This document shows, one piece after another, positions 37,537-49,900 of a stretch of DNA of 64,000 bases. Under the pieces are notes generated by a model. That model saw only the letters and a list, made by a program, of their open reading frames with translations, did no database searches and had not been told where the DNA came from. The stretch comes from Dipylidium caninum (lineage: Eukaryota > Platyhelminthes > Cestoda > Cyclophyllidea > Dipylidiidae), in NCBI GenBank assembly GCA_017562135.1, contig QEYB01000388.1:558001-622000 (forward strand), given 5' to 3'. Numbering within the stretch: the first letter of the stretch is position 1; each line of letters opens with the position of its first letter. The position numbers were made by a program, and so were the translations under genes.

Positions 37537-38487
37537 AAAGCCTATCATTCTTAGTGTGTTTACTACAGGCTACGAGAAACGCTCAACGCGATAGGCAGGC
37601 TGATAGGGAGGAGGTCCTTCTCCAAAAAAAATATTTCGTCTACCACCTAAGAGGGCATAGCGAACCACCTGATGCATTCACTACCGCATTTGTTGTATTA
37701 AAGACTCTTATGCTGGAGGCGCGATTGAAATGTGAAAATTTGTGTCTTCTCTCGCACCGTGTTAAAGCAAAAGACGTGTACCTTGATTGTGAGTGGATTT
37801 AATTTTGACAGGTTCTTCGAGCTTGAGGTTGTCCCTACGTGCGGCTTACTAGACCGCCGTTTTTCCGTTTGTCGTGAGGGCCACTTGTCAAGCGGTTGGA
37901 CAGCTACCTTTCCTAGGGCCACGTAATTTATGAACGTTGATGTTTGAAATGTTGCCACGGCGTGGTATTCGATTTCGTTGCGGTGGATGATTGTATGTTA
38001 ATTCGGGCATGGAGTATAGTGCAAATGGATGTGCTGTCTTCCGTCAATAGGGACTCCTAACCCCGGAATGAAATTGACTTCCATCCCGGCAAAGTTTGCC
38101 CAGAATGGAAGAAAGTAATTCGCCCGTACTTACAAGTGTCTGCTGTCCATCGAAAGGGCGGAGCATCGTAATTTTTTTTCTAGTTACACGTGACAAAATA
38201 ACGGCTAACCTCGGAAACACTATTAATTAAGCCTCGAGTACGATCATTATTTTCCGAGAGATGATACAAATTTTCACTCGAAGTAGGCACTTTTCAGCGG
38301 GGATCTGGCATTTCGTGGTGGGTGATAGCAGCACCCATTGGTACCAGGTCATGACGCTCGACCGAGAGACGAAGACGAGAGCATTGTGGCAACCAAAAGG
38401 CCCTCCCGGTTCCACGATATCTGCGGAGATTTCAGTTGAGTTCGCTCCACGTCAAATTATTTCGCAGTGCATCTGCCGCCGTTCATC

Positions 38488-38606
38488 ATCTTCTTCCCCC
38501 CCCCCCCCCCATCTCTCTTCCTCCTCTTTCTTCTCCTCCTTCTCCTCCTTCTCCTTCGCCTCCTTCTCCTTCTCCTTCTCCTCCTCCTCCTCCTCCTCCT
38601 CCTCAT
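38488..38606 (+). repeat. Polypyrimidine tract, copy 3
   Basis: CTC/CTT-rich tract preceded by a C homopolymer, equivalent to the tracts at 25698-25828 (direct) and 33766-33886 (inverted). Confidence 0.92.
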
Positions 38607-39859
38607 CTACCTCTCCACTTCTCACCCACCACCGCCTTCCTCACTCACTACACTTCTTCTCAGCATCACCGTAATCGAGCTCTGCATCAGCCCCAACCTC
38701 CACTCTCCTGTCCTCGCCTTCTGGCAGCCTTCCAGATGCCCAATGTGTGCCAGTTAATAAGCATGCGTGCTTGATTTAAAACACTGCACTCCATTGTTGT
38801 AAGAGTCCGTTGCAGTTGACACCATATCGGACCTTTGTGCTCACCCTCCCCACGGCCACCATCAGCCATGAGCTTTCACTCGAGAAGGCCTGAAGCTGAT
38901 GACGGTGGAGAGAGTAGCAGTCACATTCCACCGCTGCTCGTCTGGTTGCCTTCAGCAGTGGGGGCGAAATGAGACGGAAAATGCGAGTGGAAAATGGAGG
39001 ACGTGGAAGTTGGAGAAGCCTGTTGAGACCTGGAATGGAAGAGGAGTCTTCCCGAGTGTCTCTCGGGTCCCACGGGCTCTACTCGTTGATTGTTTCGTCA
39101 AGGACAAATGCAAATGTAAAATGGAGTCTGAAAACTTGTCATATTCCATCACACCCACCACCAATGTGTCCGCGTATTGAATTTGCCCCAACGCACGTCT
39201 TTAATCTATCATTTTAAATCATTTTTTAAAATATTTTTGCACCGAAGTTGTTAGACAAAGATGATCAACTCTAACTAGTCTAAATCCTGTATCATCTGGC
39301 AGTGTTTTATAGAGAGTGCTACCAGCAGAGTCGAAAAACCTCGATGCTATTGCACCCGAAAAAAGCTCTAAAATCATATATGAGAATAAAAGTAAAGACG
39401 ATGCGTTCTCCGATTCATCATCCTTGGTATTCGAGATCGGCACGTCAACGCGTCAAGAGCACTCAGGTCAACTTTTGACCTGCCTATGACTAAAGGAGTC
39501 CTGCAAGCCGCTTTTAAGCAGTTAGCACCTATGTGCTGCAGTAAATTTCAAAATGTGCTCCAATTATTCTTCCCGCAATGATTCCAACTTTGACCGCACT
39601 GACGTTCGCTGAGATTTCCGGTCCTACAGCCTCATGTTCTGCACCAATGAGCTGCATGGCAACGTTAGGTAAATGCCCCTGCCAACTCTCCATATGTTTT
39701 CGAAGTACTCATCGCGCCAATTCAACGAAAATTGGAGCGATTAAATGCACCTGTCGCCATTGGTTGAAGTCAAAACTCAGGAACCAATGCGGCGATCGCG
39801 GTGAGGTTAAGTTCTCGTGTTTCGGCTCACACCACAGGACTGGCGAGCAGTCATTGAAC

Positions 39860-42172
39860 ATGACGAGATTCATCACCATCTGTGTCATCGGCGGCTTAAT
39901 GTTCATTATTTCCATTGCCATATACCGTGCCTTGCCACAGTCTTTGTGTATAACTGAGGTAGTGAACAGTTTGCATACGGCCACTCTTAATCCAGTGGAC
40001 ACAGTGAAATTGGGAAAACAATTGTACAGAGCTACTATGAATCTATACGCCATGGACCAACTTGCCGAGTCGTACGCGAGAAATCTCAGTGGAGTACTCA
40101 GAAATGAAGTCTTGAGTGAAAAGATCGTCTTTCTCGTGCCGTATCGCAACCGCAAACTCGATCTCCTCGTCTTCCTCATGCACATGACCGCCTACCTGAG
40201 GATTCGCAACATCGCCTATGAACTCGTGGTGGCCGAACAGGCTGGCAACAGACGATTCAACAGGGCGAAACTCTTCAACGCAGCCCTGAGGGAGATTTTC
40301 GACGCGAAGGAGGGCGATCGACTCTTCGGCAGTTCCTGCTTCGTCTTCCACGATGTGGACAAGATCCCCCTCAGCCTGAGAACGCCATACCATTGTCTGC
40401 CCACTCCACACCAAATACTCCGCTACTCCCATTACAGAAACGGTGGAAGAATGTGAGTCGCTTGACGTGCGCCAATGCACTGCACTCGATGCTGCGTCTG
40501 CTAGGCTGTGCGGACAGGATTTCTGCGGGCAGGATGTCTTCTTGGTGGATTAGGTCAGTGAGGAGGATTGCAGTGCGGCGCGTTGTTGACCCGCCTAGGG
40601 TGAACAGAAACCGTGGCAATTGCATTATGCAGAGGTGGTCTATTGAGAAGAAGTAGTCTCTCCACCGTGCTATATTTGGAGTCGCGTGTGGAGGGGCCTC
40701 TCGTTGGGTGGCAGACGAGACCGAACGTCGGTGGATGAGAATAAACTTAGGCATAACAATCCTTTGAAGGGTTTTCGTGTAGGAGGAGGAGAGGCTGTGA
40801 AAGATTAAGGCAACAAAGTGTCTACCACAGTGGGTGCCATTGTCTTCACAGCCTATTTCTCACTCCTCATTTTCTCCTCCCTTCCCATTGTGCTGATTGT
40901 CTTCCCCATGGACGTGTATGATTGTCTGTGTTTATATGGGCAGATATTGTTTCAATTTGGAGTCTCATTTCAATCAGAAGTGTGGTGTCCTCCTTCTCCA
41001 CCTCGAGTGGAATGAGCGGCGGTAGAAATGACACCCTCCGCAATCAGTATTCCCTTTCATCTTCTCTATTGTTCCACTGCTCGATTGTCGAGATGTTCTG
41101 AATGATGTGGCTTTAGGTTGAGTTGAGTATAAGGCCCGACCTCGTCGTCAATCGACTCTCATTAATGTTATCCTGTCACATCAACACAAAGTGGCCAACG
41201 AATCCGATACCAACGAAACAGTCGACCGCTTTACTAACTATGCGCTCTCACTGGCGGGAACTTGTGTTTTCATCAGTCCCACTGATGACTCAAACTACCT
41301 CGTGTAAGTTGGGTTCCCTGTGGCCATTGAATGGTTTACCTGCAGTGATTCCTCCCGTTTTCGGCAAAGACGCTGGTTGATGCCAGAAAAGCACGTAACA
41401 GGAAGCACACGCTGTCGTTTGACGGGGGATGGAGATAGCGCGTGTCACGGGGAAAATCTCCTCTTTACCTGCGAACCAAAATTTTAGGTCCACTCGTGGG
41501 GAAAATGGGGGCCATTTGGACGATTAATTTTTGCGGTAATCCCCATCTTACCCACCATTGTTGATTTTCACAGCGTGTTTGACGGTTTGATAGTGGGGAA
41601 ATGGCCCTGATACGAAGTGTTAATTCGCGCTTTTGAACAGCTTTCACCTTGACACTCACGATTCCCCTTGCACCCGATCGGTCAGTCCCATCCATTGGCC
41701 TCTCGGGAGTCTGTTACTCGTGCCGGCGGTGAAGCAACTACAGTGTAGTTGGCGACTGCAACGAGTCAGGTTGACGAACTTGGGGAAAACCAGGCCGCAT
41801 AACCTTCCCTCCTCCTTTGGTAGGTTTTACAGCACCACACTCAGTGGCGTAACCTTATTCACTCGAAAGCACTTGATGCAACATGAACGGTGCCTCGAAC
41901 GCCTTCGAGGGTTGGGGCGGTGAGGACGATGATCTGTACAAGCGTGTGCGCTACATCAAGCTACAACCCAAATTGGCGCGTTTCGAATCAAGGACAATTC
42001 TACGAGGATAATGGAGCCACACACAAGCGTGTGACAAGTCGGCTGACCGGTACAAAATAATTGGCCAGAAGCAGTGCCAAGCAGATGCAACTCGATGGAC
42101 TGCGACAAACGCAGTACCGCCTAATTCGGCGAGCGGATATCCCAATTTTACATGGATGCTCTTCTCCATTTG
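39860..42172 (+). pseudogene. Beta-1,4-galactosyltransferase, right copy: exon 1 intact, exon 2 frameshifted
   Basis: Exon 1 (39860-40452) is open for 197 codons. It encodes a short cytoplasmic tail, one transmembrane helix at about residues 5-22 (type II anchor), a stem, PYRNR at about 94-98, FNRAKLFN at about 133-140 and the DVD metal site at about 165-167, the order expected of beta-4-galactosyltransferases. The donor GTGAGT leaves phase 2, and exon 2 starts at 41824 after TTTGGTAG with the matching phase. Exon 2 then slips: one base is inserted at about 41880 (CAACATGAACGG), with further indels near 41988, 42020, 42055 and 42138 compared with the left copy, so the GWGGEDDD motif is out of frame. 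Length without the slips would be about 312 residues, short for the family. It is either a decayed gene or a gene with consensus errors. Confidence 0.85.
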
Positions 42173-44344
42173 ACTCCAATTTCCAATTCCAAATGTTTGA
42201 CTTTTTTCCCCCTCTGTTCTCAATATTCATACACCTTTCCTTACTCACTTCCTGTACATTCTTTCATTAATTGGCATTTATTAAATATCCCCACTCTTTA
42301 CGTCCTCTTCTGCATCAGAAAGCCAATATTGAAGTCGGTGATGACGGATCCACTCTTCTGTCTTCTCGCCTGTCTTCCCCGTGTGGCGTCAGACCTCTTC
42401 TCTACCTCGTGTCTCGTTCCGTCCCCTTCCCTTACCTCTCTTCCCTTACCGTTCCGCTCCTCCGCCTTCGTCTCCCCTCGTCCCTCCAAATTCTCTTTGC
42501 TCTTCCGCTCTCTCCCGGCCCAACACTCCTTCCGCCCCCCCCCCCACCCCCACCCCACATTCCTGATTCTCAGCCTTTCTCCCTCCGACGTAGGCATTTC
42601 GTTGAGATGCCTCTCCTCCGAACGAATTTGTCCTCACCGAGAGATGCACAGGCAGCGCCTTCTCTCACTCGGCTGCTGATTATGCACGCCGCCCAGTCCT
42701 CTTCACAAATTTGCTATTTTTTGTATACTTCCAGCAGTAAGAAAATCTCTACTTTTTGTGTCGTCATATCCCTAAGTGATTGTGATGTATGGAACATAGT
42801 CAGCCAGACAATTAATCTCCACCGACTCACTCAGAGCGAGTGGTGTCAGCAGCACCCGAAGCTTCACGTGGTGTGGTGAGAGCAGCTTCAGCGACCGATC
42901 ACCTGTTTGCGACGCCTCCATCGTGACGTCTGCATTTGTCAACGTCTCCCAGCCAAGTTCCTTCACTTTCACACCACCGTCGAGCACTGCTCAGTCCCTA
43001 CTGGAGTCTGGTGCTGGAGTGCGCGCTAGAAGAGATTGGCAACCTCGGTTGGCACAACTGCACTTTTCACCTCAGCTGATCGGAATGCCTCCTTTCGACT
43101 GAGACGTCTGTACACCCAGGTTTGGTGAACTGGGAGCAGTTGCACACCCTCGCACAGCACGTAGTGACACCGTGGAGAAAAGCCCCACTTCTTCCTTTTC
43201 ACCTCCGTCACATCCACACGCATTCAAATGCTTGTGTTGCTGAGCTCCGTAGAAATGGCAGTGGCTACATGGTCTCGGGTCTCCTCCAGATTACGTGCGC
43301 CCGACGCTATGGAGGTGGTCTTAGGGCAAGCTCCGTGAATCGGGTTCCTCGTCGTCTCTGCCGCCGACTTCTACAGTCGCAGTGTAAGTCTCACACTGAG
43401 ACAGACGATGTATTAAAGCCTTAGGCTGTATTTGTGGCGAACTCTTCCTCCAGTTTGTCGAGCGCCCTCGGCACCCACTCCTCCATTCCTGAATGTCTCG
43501 CAATACTCGACCTTTCGGGTGGTGACCACGCCTCTTCGACGCCTTCACTGATCCTGTTTCTTGACTTCACTTCACTTCACTTGACTTCACTTGACTTCAC
43601 TTCACTTGACAGGACGTGGCGTGACGTGACTTGTTCCCACCTTCTCTTGCTGCACACATTGCAAACTGCCAAGGTGCTTTCACCGATGATCGTGACAACC
43701 AACCTCTTCATCTGCGCGATTGCTCATGAGTTCTCCTGACATTTGCTGAGTTCTTACATTTGTTACCTTTTTCCGTGTGACTCAAGTCAAGGCCTGACTT
43801 TGTCATCCGACTGAAAGCTACATTTCGCTCTTGGAGAACCAGACAATCGCCCCTCTCTCCCCTCCGCCCACTTCCGACGTCGCTCCTTTGCCTCCCCGTG
43901 GCTTCTCACAACGTTCTTTGACATCTGAGGACTCGTTCACGCCATGTGTTGCATTGTTACACGGTGTATTTCTAACACCATTAATCGGATTTTACCGAAC
44001 CTTCCACTTTGAAAAGTTTGCGTTTAAAATGACTCCTACTAAGCAATTCTCACTTTTCTTCACTCTGCAATTTGAGTAAGGCCACTTTCCCCCACCTCTA
44101 CTCCTTCACCCTCGCCGAGGCTGTCTGACCCCGGGGGTCGTGCTCCTCATCCCGCAGAAAGGCGCAGCTGCATTAATGGCAACCCTATTTAACCTTCGCC
44201 TGCCTGCTCTTCTGTCCGAACTTATTTGTAGCACTGACAAAAGGACTGTCTCGAGGTGATGAGTTAAAGTGCGTAGATTTCATAGGAGTCAGTCCACTTC
44301 TCCATCAAAGCGTCGAAGGTTTAGTGAGCCAGCCAGTCAGTCTG
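42173..44344. other. Right-arm flank between galactosyltransferase copy and annexin B
   Basis: Outer part of the right palindrome arm plus about 345 nt of unique sequence before the annexin B stop. Contains a C homopolymer near 42535-42545 and the TTCAC/TTGAC array. Long open frames here are low-complexity Ser/Pro/Leu translations and I do not regard them as genes. Confidence 0.5.
43558..43636 (+). repeat. Pentanucleotide tandem array (TTCAC/TTGAC), right arm
   Basis: About a dozen five-base units, the counterpart of the 28726-28816 array but with fewer ACGTC-type units, showing independent evolution of the two arms. Confidence 0.9.
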
Positions 44345-46900
44345 TCAGTCAGTGTCGTGGGCGGTGGCCAATTTTATGCACAACTTCCTGTAGTGACGTG
44401 ACGTATCCTCCGAGATGGCCTTCAGAAGGGGCTCCTTGTATAATTCCTGATAGCGCTCCTTTATACTCTCAAGGTCAATCTAAATAGTGAATAAAGGTTT
44501 TCCCTTGTGGTTACAAGTTTTCTCGGTCTACCCCTCAAAAACTGTCAAATTCGCCAAGCAATCACAATCATTCTGGGTTCATCCCCAAAGGACCATCATG
44601 ATTAATTAGTTGACTTCACTAACAGCAGGTTGGAACAAGTTTTACGTTAAATTAAGCTATTAGTAGGGCACTTGTTCTTATTTTAAGGTCTCTCTCCTGC
44701 CTTTCGATTACAAAGTGCCTCACAGTTAATTCATCGGGTCGGTGACTGTCGCGGGGTAAAAAGGGAGTGATTAAGTGTCTGCCTTCTCTGTGTTCGAGAC
44801 TGTCGAAATGCGTCGAACGGGTGACAGGACCATGTGAGTAGCAGGAGGAAAATCCCAGCCTTTCACCCTACAACTTCCACTTCTTTCCTTTGCCGGCCAC
44901 CTCTGTGGACGTTGACATGGTCAAATGGGTGATGCATAGCTGATCTGGGCGATATCCGAAGGATTTTATAGCTCTCACTAGGAGTAGTGAGACTCTATTT
45001 GTAATTTTGTATCGCGTCTTTACATATTCTCCTCAGAGGCTGACGCGAAGGCCGCCTGGAGGCATGGATGACTTGAAGGGAGTATTTTTTCATCACCAAA
45101 GCGATTCCAACAAAATATCCTTTTCCCCTTGGCATCCCATCAACTTACATCGGCCCTCATAGTAAGAATCCGTTGCAGAGTGGCGTCCTTTGTACCGGGT
45201 CCAGCGATGGCGAAGTGGAGTAACTTAGCGTAAAAGGTCGGTCGGTGAAGAGCATACGAAACTGCAAGACAAAAAACGTCGACTGACATGGATGAAACTT
45301 TGTCGTCGGTTTATAAATTGATGTGGTGCAAATAAGCCACCAGTTTTTCATAATTTTCATTGTGTGCTGATGGAAGACAAATACATTCATATTTTCGGAA
45401 AAATAACCATACCCCGTGCATTAAGAGGTTCTTCAAATCGCCGGAAGTCTCTTTCGAAATTGTTTCGCTAATTGAATGTCCATGGATCTGCAAAGTAGAG
45501 ACAAGTCAAGGCAGTCTCCTCGCCTGAGAGTTGGGCTCTCCCAAGGGATATACGCACCTTCAAGTAGCCTGGTCCGAGGCGTAGAGCTGCCATGGTGAAA
45601 GAGTTAAAATGGGACGAAACGAAGTGATCTTCAACTGTTCCGAGACGTCTGCGGCAGACGCAGGCAGGATAAAGTGGAGTCAGGTCAGTCGTGATAGTCA
45701 CTCTGTAGCTACTATTTCCTCGAACGGGAAATTAATTGTCCTATTCACTTCCCAACACTCCCAATTTGCGTTGACCATCATGAATTACCAAATTCTATCA
45801 CTCTCATTCCAGTATTCCGTCAGGAGGTTGCAAAATAGTGGAAAGACGAACTATTTATGCGTGGGAGCCAAAAAAAGTTGAAAAGTCACTTGCATTTTTG
45901 ACAATCCTTCAAAATGCCTCTGTTAGCTGCCGTGTTAGGCACTCTCGAGAACATCAAGATGAACGTACCCTTCATCACTCATGTAGATCGTCTTTGCATC
46001 AAATTCAGCCATCTGAGAGTTGACTACATCCTGCAAATTATGAGGTGTGAGCCTCATTAACTGATGCAATGAGGGTTCGTCCATTCGACCCTCGAGAATG
46101 AGAAGGAGGGCAGTCCGGTAGGCGCCCGATGTGTCGCCACAAATGTCCCTCTCCAACTGGTGTTTCGGAAAGGCTGAACAGGAGAAAAGGGGAGTATGTC
46201 AACACCCTTCCACTTAATCCTCAAACACGTAAACAATTAGGCAATGTTATTTGCTTAAATCAGCATTACGCGGTTTAGGGAAAGGAAGTGGGAGGAGGCA
46301 GTGGGATGTGGCTGAGTCAGTTAAATCTCCTCAAGTGGTTTGATGCCAATGTCAAGATATCCAGTCGCATTCATCTCTCTCTCGTCACCCCATGACACTG
46401 CGATGGGGCTTTTAGCATTCCTGTAGCTGTGACAATTTTCGGATCCCGCCAGAGTGAAATATTAGTATGGGAACTATGCAAAGGGCGTTTGTGTTTAGTC
46501 TCCGTTTCAGCTGCGACTGACAGCAATAAACTGTGACATGCGCACGATGTTTTGATTTATACGTTTTAGAGTTGTTCTTCTCATTCGTTTCACAACACTT
46601 TTATCTGCGTTTGTGCAGCATTTTGCATTTTGTTTTTTCGCCGGGGACCGGATAGAAACAAACAATGTCTCCATCTACTCCTTTGTATGCGTTCAACTTA
46701 AAACAAAGCGCAGCTCAACAGGCCTCGAGAAACCTCAATGCGGCATTGGACGATGAAATCACTAGTGAAAAAGTGGGCGATGTTGGTTCTCCCACTTTCG
46801 TTTTGGTACTTTGAGTATCGTAAAGGAGACTCGAGGAAGAAACACCGGTCCATGCTGGTGACGAGGGGGAGGAATTGAGGACGACGACCGTGGAATTCGG

Positions 46901-46937
<37 letters not shown>

Positions 46938-49900
46938 CTATTGGTATAAAGAGAAAAATGCGGCTTTGGTCAACCGGTACGGAGCACCAATATCACGACA
47001 ACGGACAGTTTCCACTGCTGTTGACAAATCGGATCGCCTCGCCACAATAGGAAATCAAACACATCCTCCACATTCACCCGACCCTCGTAGTTGCCAGCTG
47101 AATGCCTATTGTCATTTTCCAAATGAGGTTTTACTGCCGAAAGGAGGACATTGTTGCACAGACTGCCTACTGCAGAAGAGATGGTGAGAGTCGCGAGTGT
47201 CGTGATTAGGAGAAGAAGGGAGTACCTTGCTCGTAGGCCTTTTGAGCTCTGGAATGTCGTCGCGAGAGCAGGCGGTGAGGATTTCGTTGAGAACGCGCTC
47301 CTTGGTGCCGTAGCCCCTCATGGCTTTGTACAGCGCCTCGGCCATCACCTCCCACGGCGTCTTGCACAGCATCACGGCCAAGTCGCGGAAGTCGCCCCTG
47401 AGACTGGTGGAGAGCGCCTCCTGCAGACTCTGCATCCCATGTGCACGATGCAAAATGGGCCTCTTATATGCACCAATTCCTGTGTTAAGCCGTCTTATTT
47501 GGTGGTAGGTTGAAAGGGAGACGAAATTGCTAAATCATGCACAACCGCCTAAACACTACAGAGAGCACTTCATCGACACAGAGGGGAGAATATCACACAG
47601 GCAACGTGTGTGAAAGTTGTGGTTCCCCGAATGTGTCACGATTCATAACTGTGATTACTGAGTACACACTACACACATTTATGGAGGAGCGATTTCACTG
47701 TCCTTAGCCGATCCCCCCGCTTACGCATTCGCTAGTGAATTGCCGAAGAAGATTGCCCTACACTCTCTCACCAGTTCATTGGCCTAATATTAACAAATCT
47801 CCACTCCACTCTCCCCGTCTTTTCCAAACATGGTCATCACGATGTTTTATTGTGTCCCGAGGCGGAGCGAGGAAAAATGGCGGCAGTTTAAGATAAAGTG
47901 CTACTTTCTTCCTCCTTTTCTGCTGACCACCTCACCGAACTGATGACAAGATTCACTGCAACGTGAAGTGCACTTTTCTATGTGGCAATTGCAACGAACA
48001 CCTCACGGCATGCTGATAAGGGCATTGAGAGATGTAAATAACCTTCGTTCGACCAAAAGAAGCCCACTTTCATCGAGAACCTCGTAACTAATTCTGCGTC
48101 CCGAGTTCCCTGAGCACGTCCATTTTCCCCTTCACTACCTCACACACACACGCATCCACAAAGGTAAAAGTTCTCCGGTCTTCCAACCCCGTCACTATCA
48201 ATGTCTTCCTTGACGGATGTGATGCTACCATTATCGTGGAAGCTGATAATTGCAGAAGACGCGGAAGAGGCATAAGGAGAAGGCAGAGGAAGGTGCAGAG
48301 ACATGAGAGGATTGGTGGTGGCTCAGAGAGTAGAGGATTTCAAAACTTTACAGGGTAGAACTTCACCTTCTGCGAGATTGACGCATAGGCCTGACGAATG
48401 GCCAAGCGTTCAGCGCTGGTTCTTCGTCCCAGTATGTCGATTATTGTCTGTTCTTTTGTTCCTGTTAAAGAAAAAAACAACCAGTCTGCAATTTTTAGCC
48501 GGAAAATGGGTATAGAGTGAACATCTGGATGGATATTTTCGTGGTCATAAGCAAAAAATCTGATACAAATGCCACTTCTCAGGACGAACTTGTGGTCGAA
48601 GCGAGGTCTTCCATGACATTACCATGCTCTATACTTGCAGATGGAGGGAAATAAGGCTGTACCAATTCTACCAGACAATTCTTGGTCCTCGTGTTACCGC
48701 AGAGCCTCTTAAGGAGACTCTATTGACGATAGAGCCTGCCTCCATCATGGTCGTGGTTGGGTGCCCCGAGGAATGCTACCAGGCTTGTGCTCACAATTCG
48801 CACCAAGCGGATGGAGTCAGGAGAAGGGGGAGGAGGAGGGGGAGTCTCCTCCCTCTGTGTGACAAGGATTTCGCATTGTAAAGGAACCCTTTTATATTCA
48901 CTTATCGAAAATACTCATTGTTGTAAGTGGACCGCCCTCCTACCATTTAGTTTCCTGTATTCCTTCTAGAGAATTACGCAACTTCTTTGTTACGCCGAAT
49001 AAATGCTCCTTCAACAGTCTTTCGTAGCGTAGTAGTGAAGACATCTTAGGCATTGTCAACCGCAGGAACTTAGCAATTGTATGGGCTAGGGTGGAATAAG
49101 TGAGGAAACCAAAGGCGTCTCTGAGAATAGCGTGAGATTAGAATCGAGTGCTCAGCATTGATGACGTCGTGGACGCCACAACCGTAATCTTTTGATGCGC
49201 CAGTCTTCACCTCGTCTGTTGCCAACAGCCTCGAGTGGAGCAAGGCGGTCCTTGCGCCGTCCTAATCGGACAAAGTTAGAAACTTCTGGTCATGTTGTCC
49301 ACCTCGCCTGTGAACTGACCTTCACCACAAGTGGCTGGAGTTCCTTCGTCCCGCCTCGTAGTATTGTGAACATCAGCACTGAGATTATTTGCATTCCAGG
49401 GTTGAAGTGCTCCAGTGTACCAGGCACATTTCTATATTCATAGGTAATTGTAGCTAGCGGGGAGATGATGGCTCTCTCTAAGAGGGGTTGTTCCTTTTTT
49501 TAAACCGAATTAATTTTGACAAAATTGATCGGTGCCACGAGTTAAAGTCAGTGCAACTTCGTGAAAAGCATCAAATATCTTCCTCGTTCCCTTTCACTTT
49601 GACGTGGGGTGAACCTCGTTTCTATCTACTTTGGCGATATTATCGGTAAATATCATTAACCTGGAGTTACATCCACAGTTTCTCTAACAAAGTACTTTTA
49701 ATGCCCTGCCTATTTGTGAGAAAGATGCTTTTAAATTTGGATTAATCTAAAAGAAGTGCATGCGTTTGATGAAGACTTTGCAGAATTTATTTAATTCTCC
49801 GTCATTCATAAAATGTAATTGGTCCAAACGGAGTAATATTACCGACCAGATGTCTTCGTTTGATGAGATCCGTTAATTGATATCAAAGGGAAAACATGAA

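Larger units (their letters stand above)
37537..44000 (-). repeat. Inverted repeat 1, right arm of large palindrome
   Basis: Reverse-complement partner of 28345-34846. It ends about 345 nt before the annexin B stop codon. It carries the right galactosyltransferase copy, CT tract and pentanucleotide array. Confidence 0.93.

Noticed and set aside
42152..42879. Two long open frames on the plus strand (175 and 202 codons)
   Set aside because: C/T-rich low-complexity sequence; the equivalent left-arm frames are broken in several places, so there is no sign of coding constraint.
20800..49482. Retrotransposon or transposase origin for the repeated blocks
   Set aside because: I found no reverse transcriptase, integrase or transposase motif, no long terminal repeats and no clear target-site duplications. 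The blocks include exons of host genes, which fits segmental duplication better.
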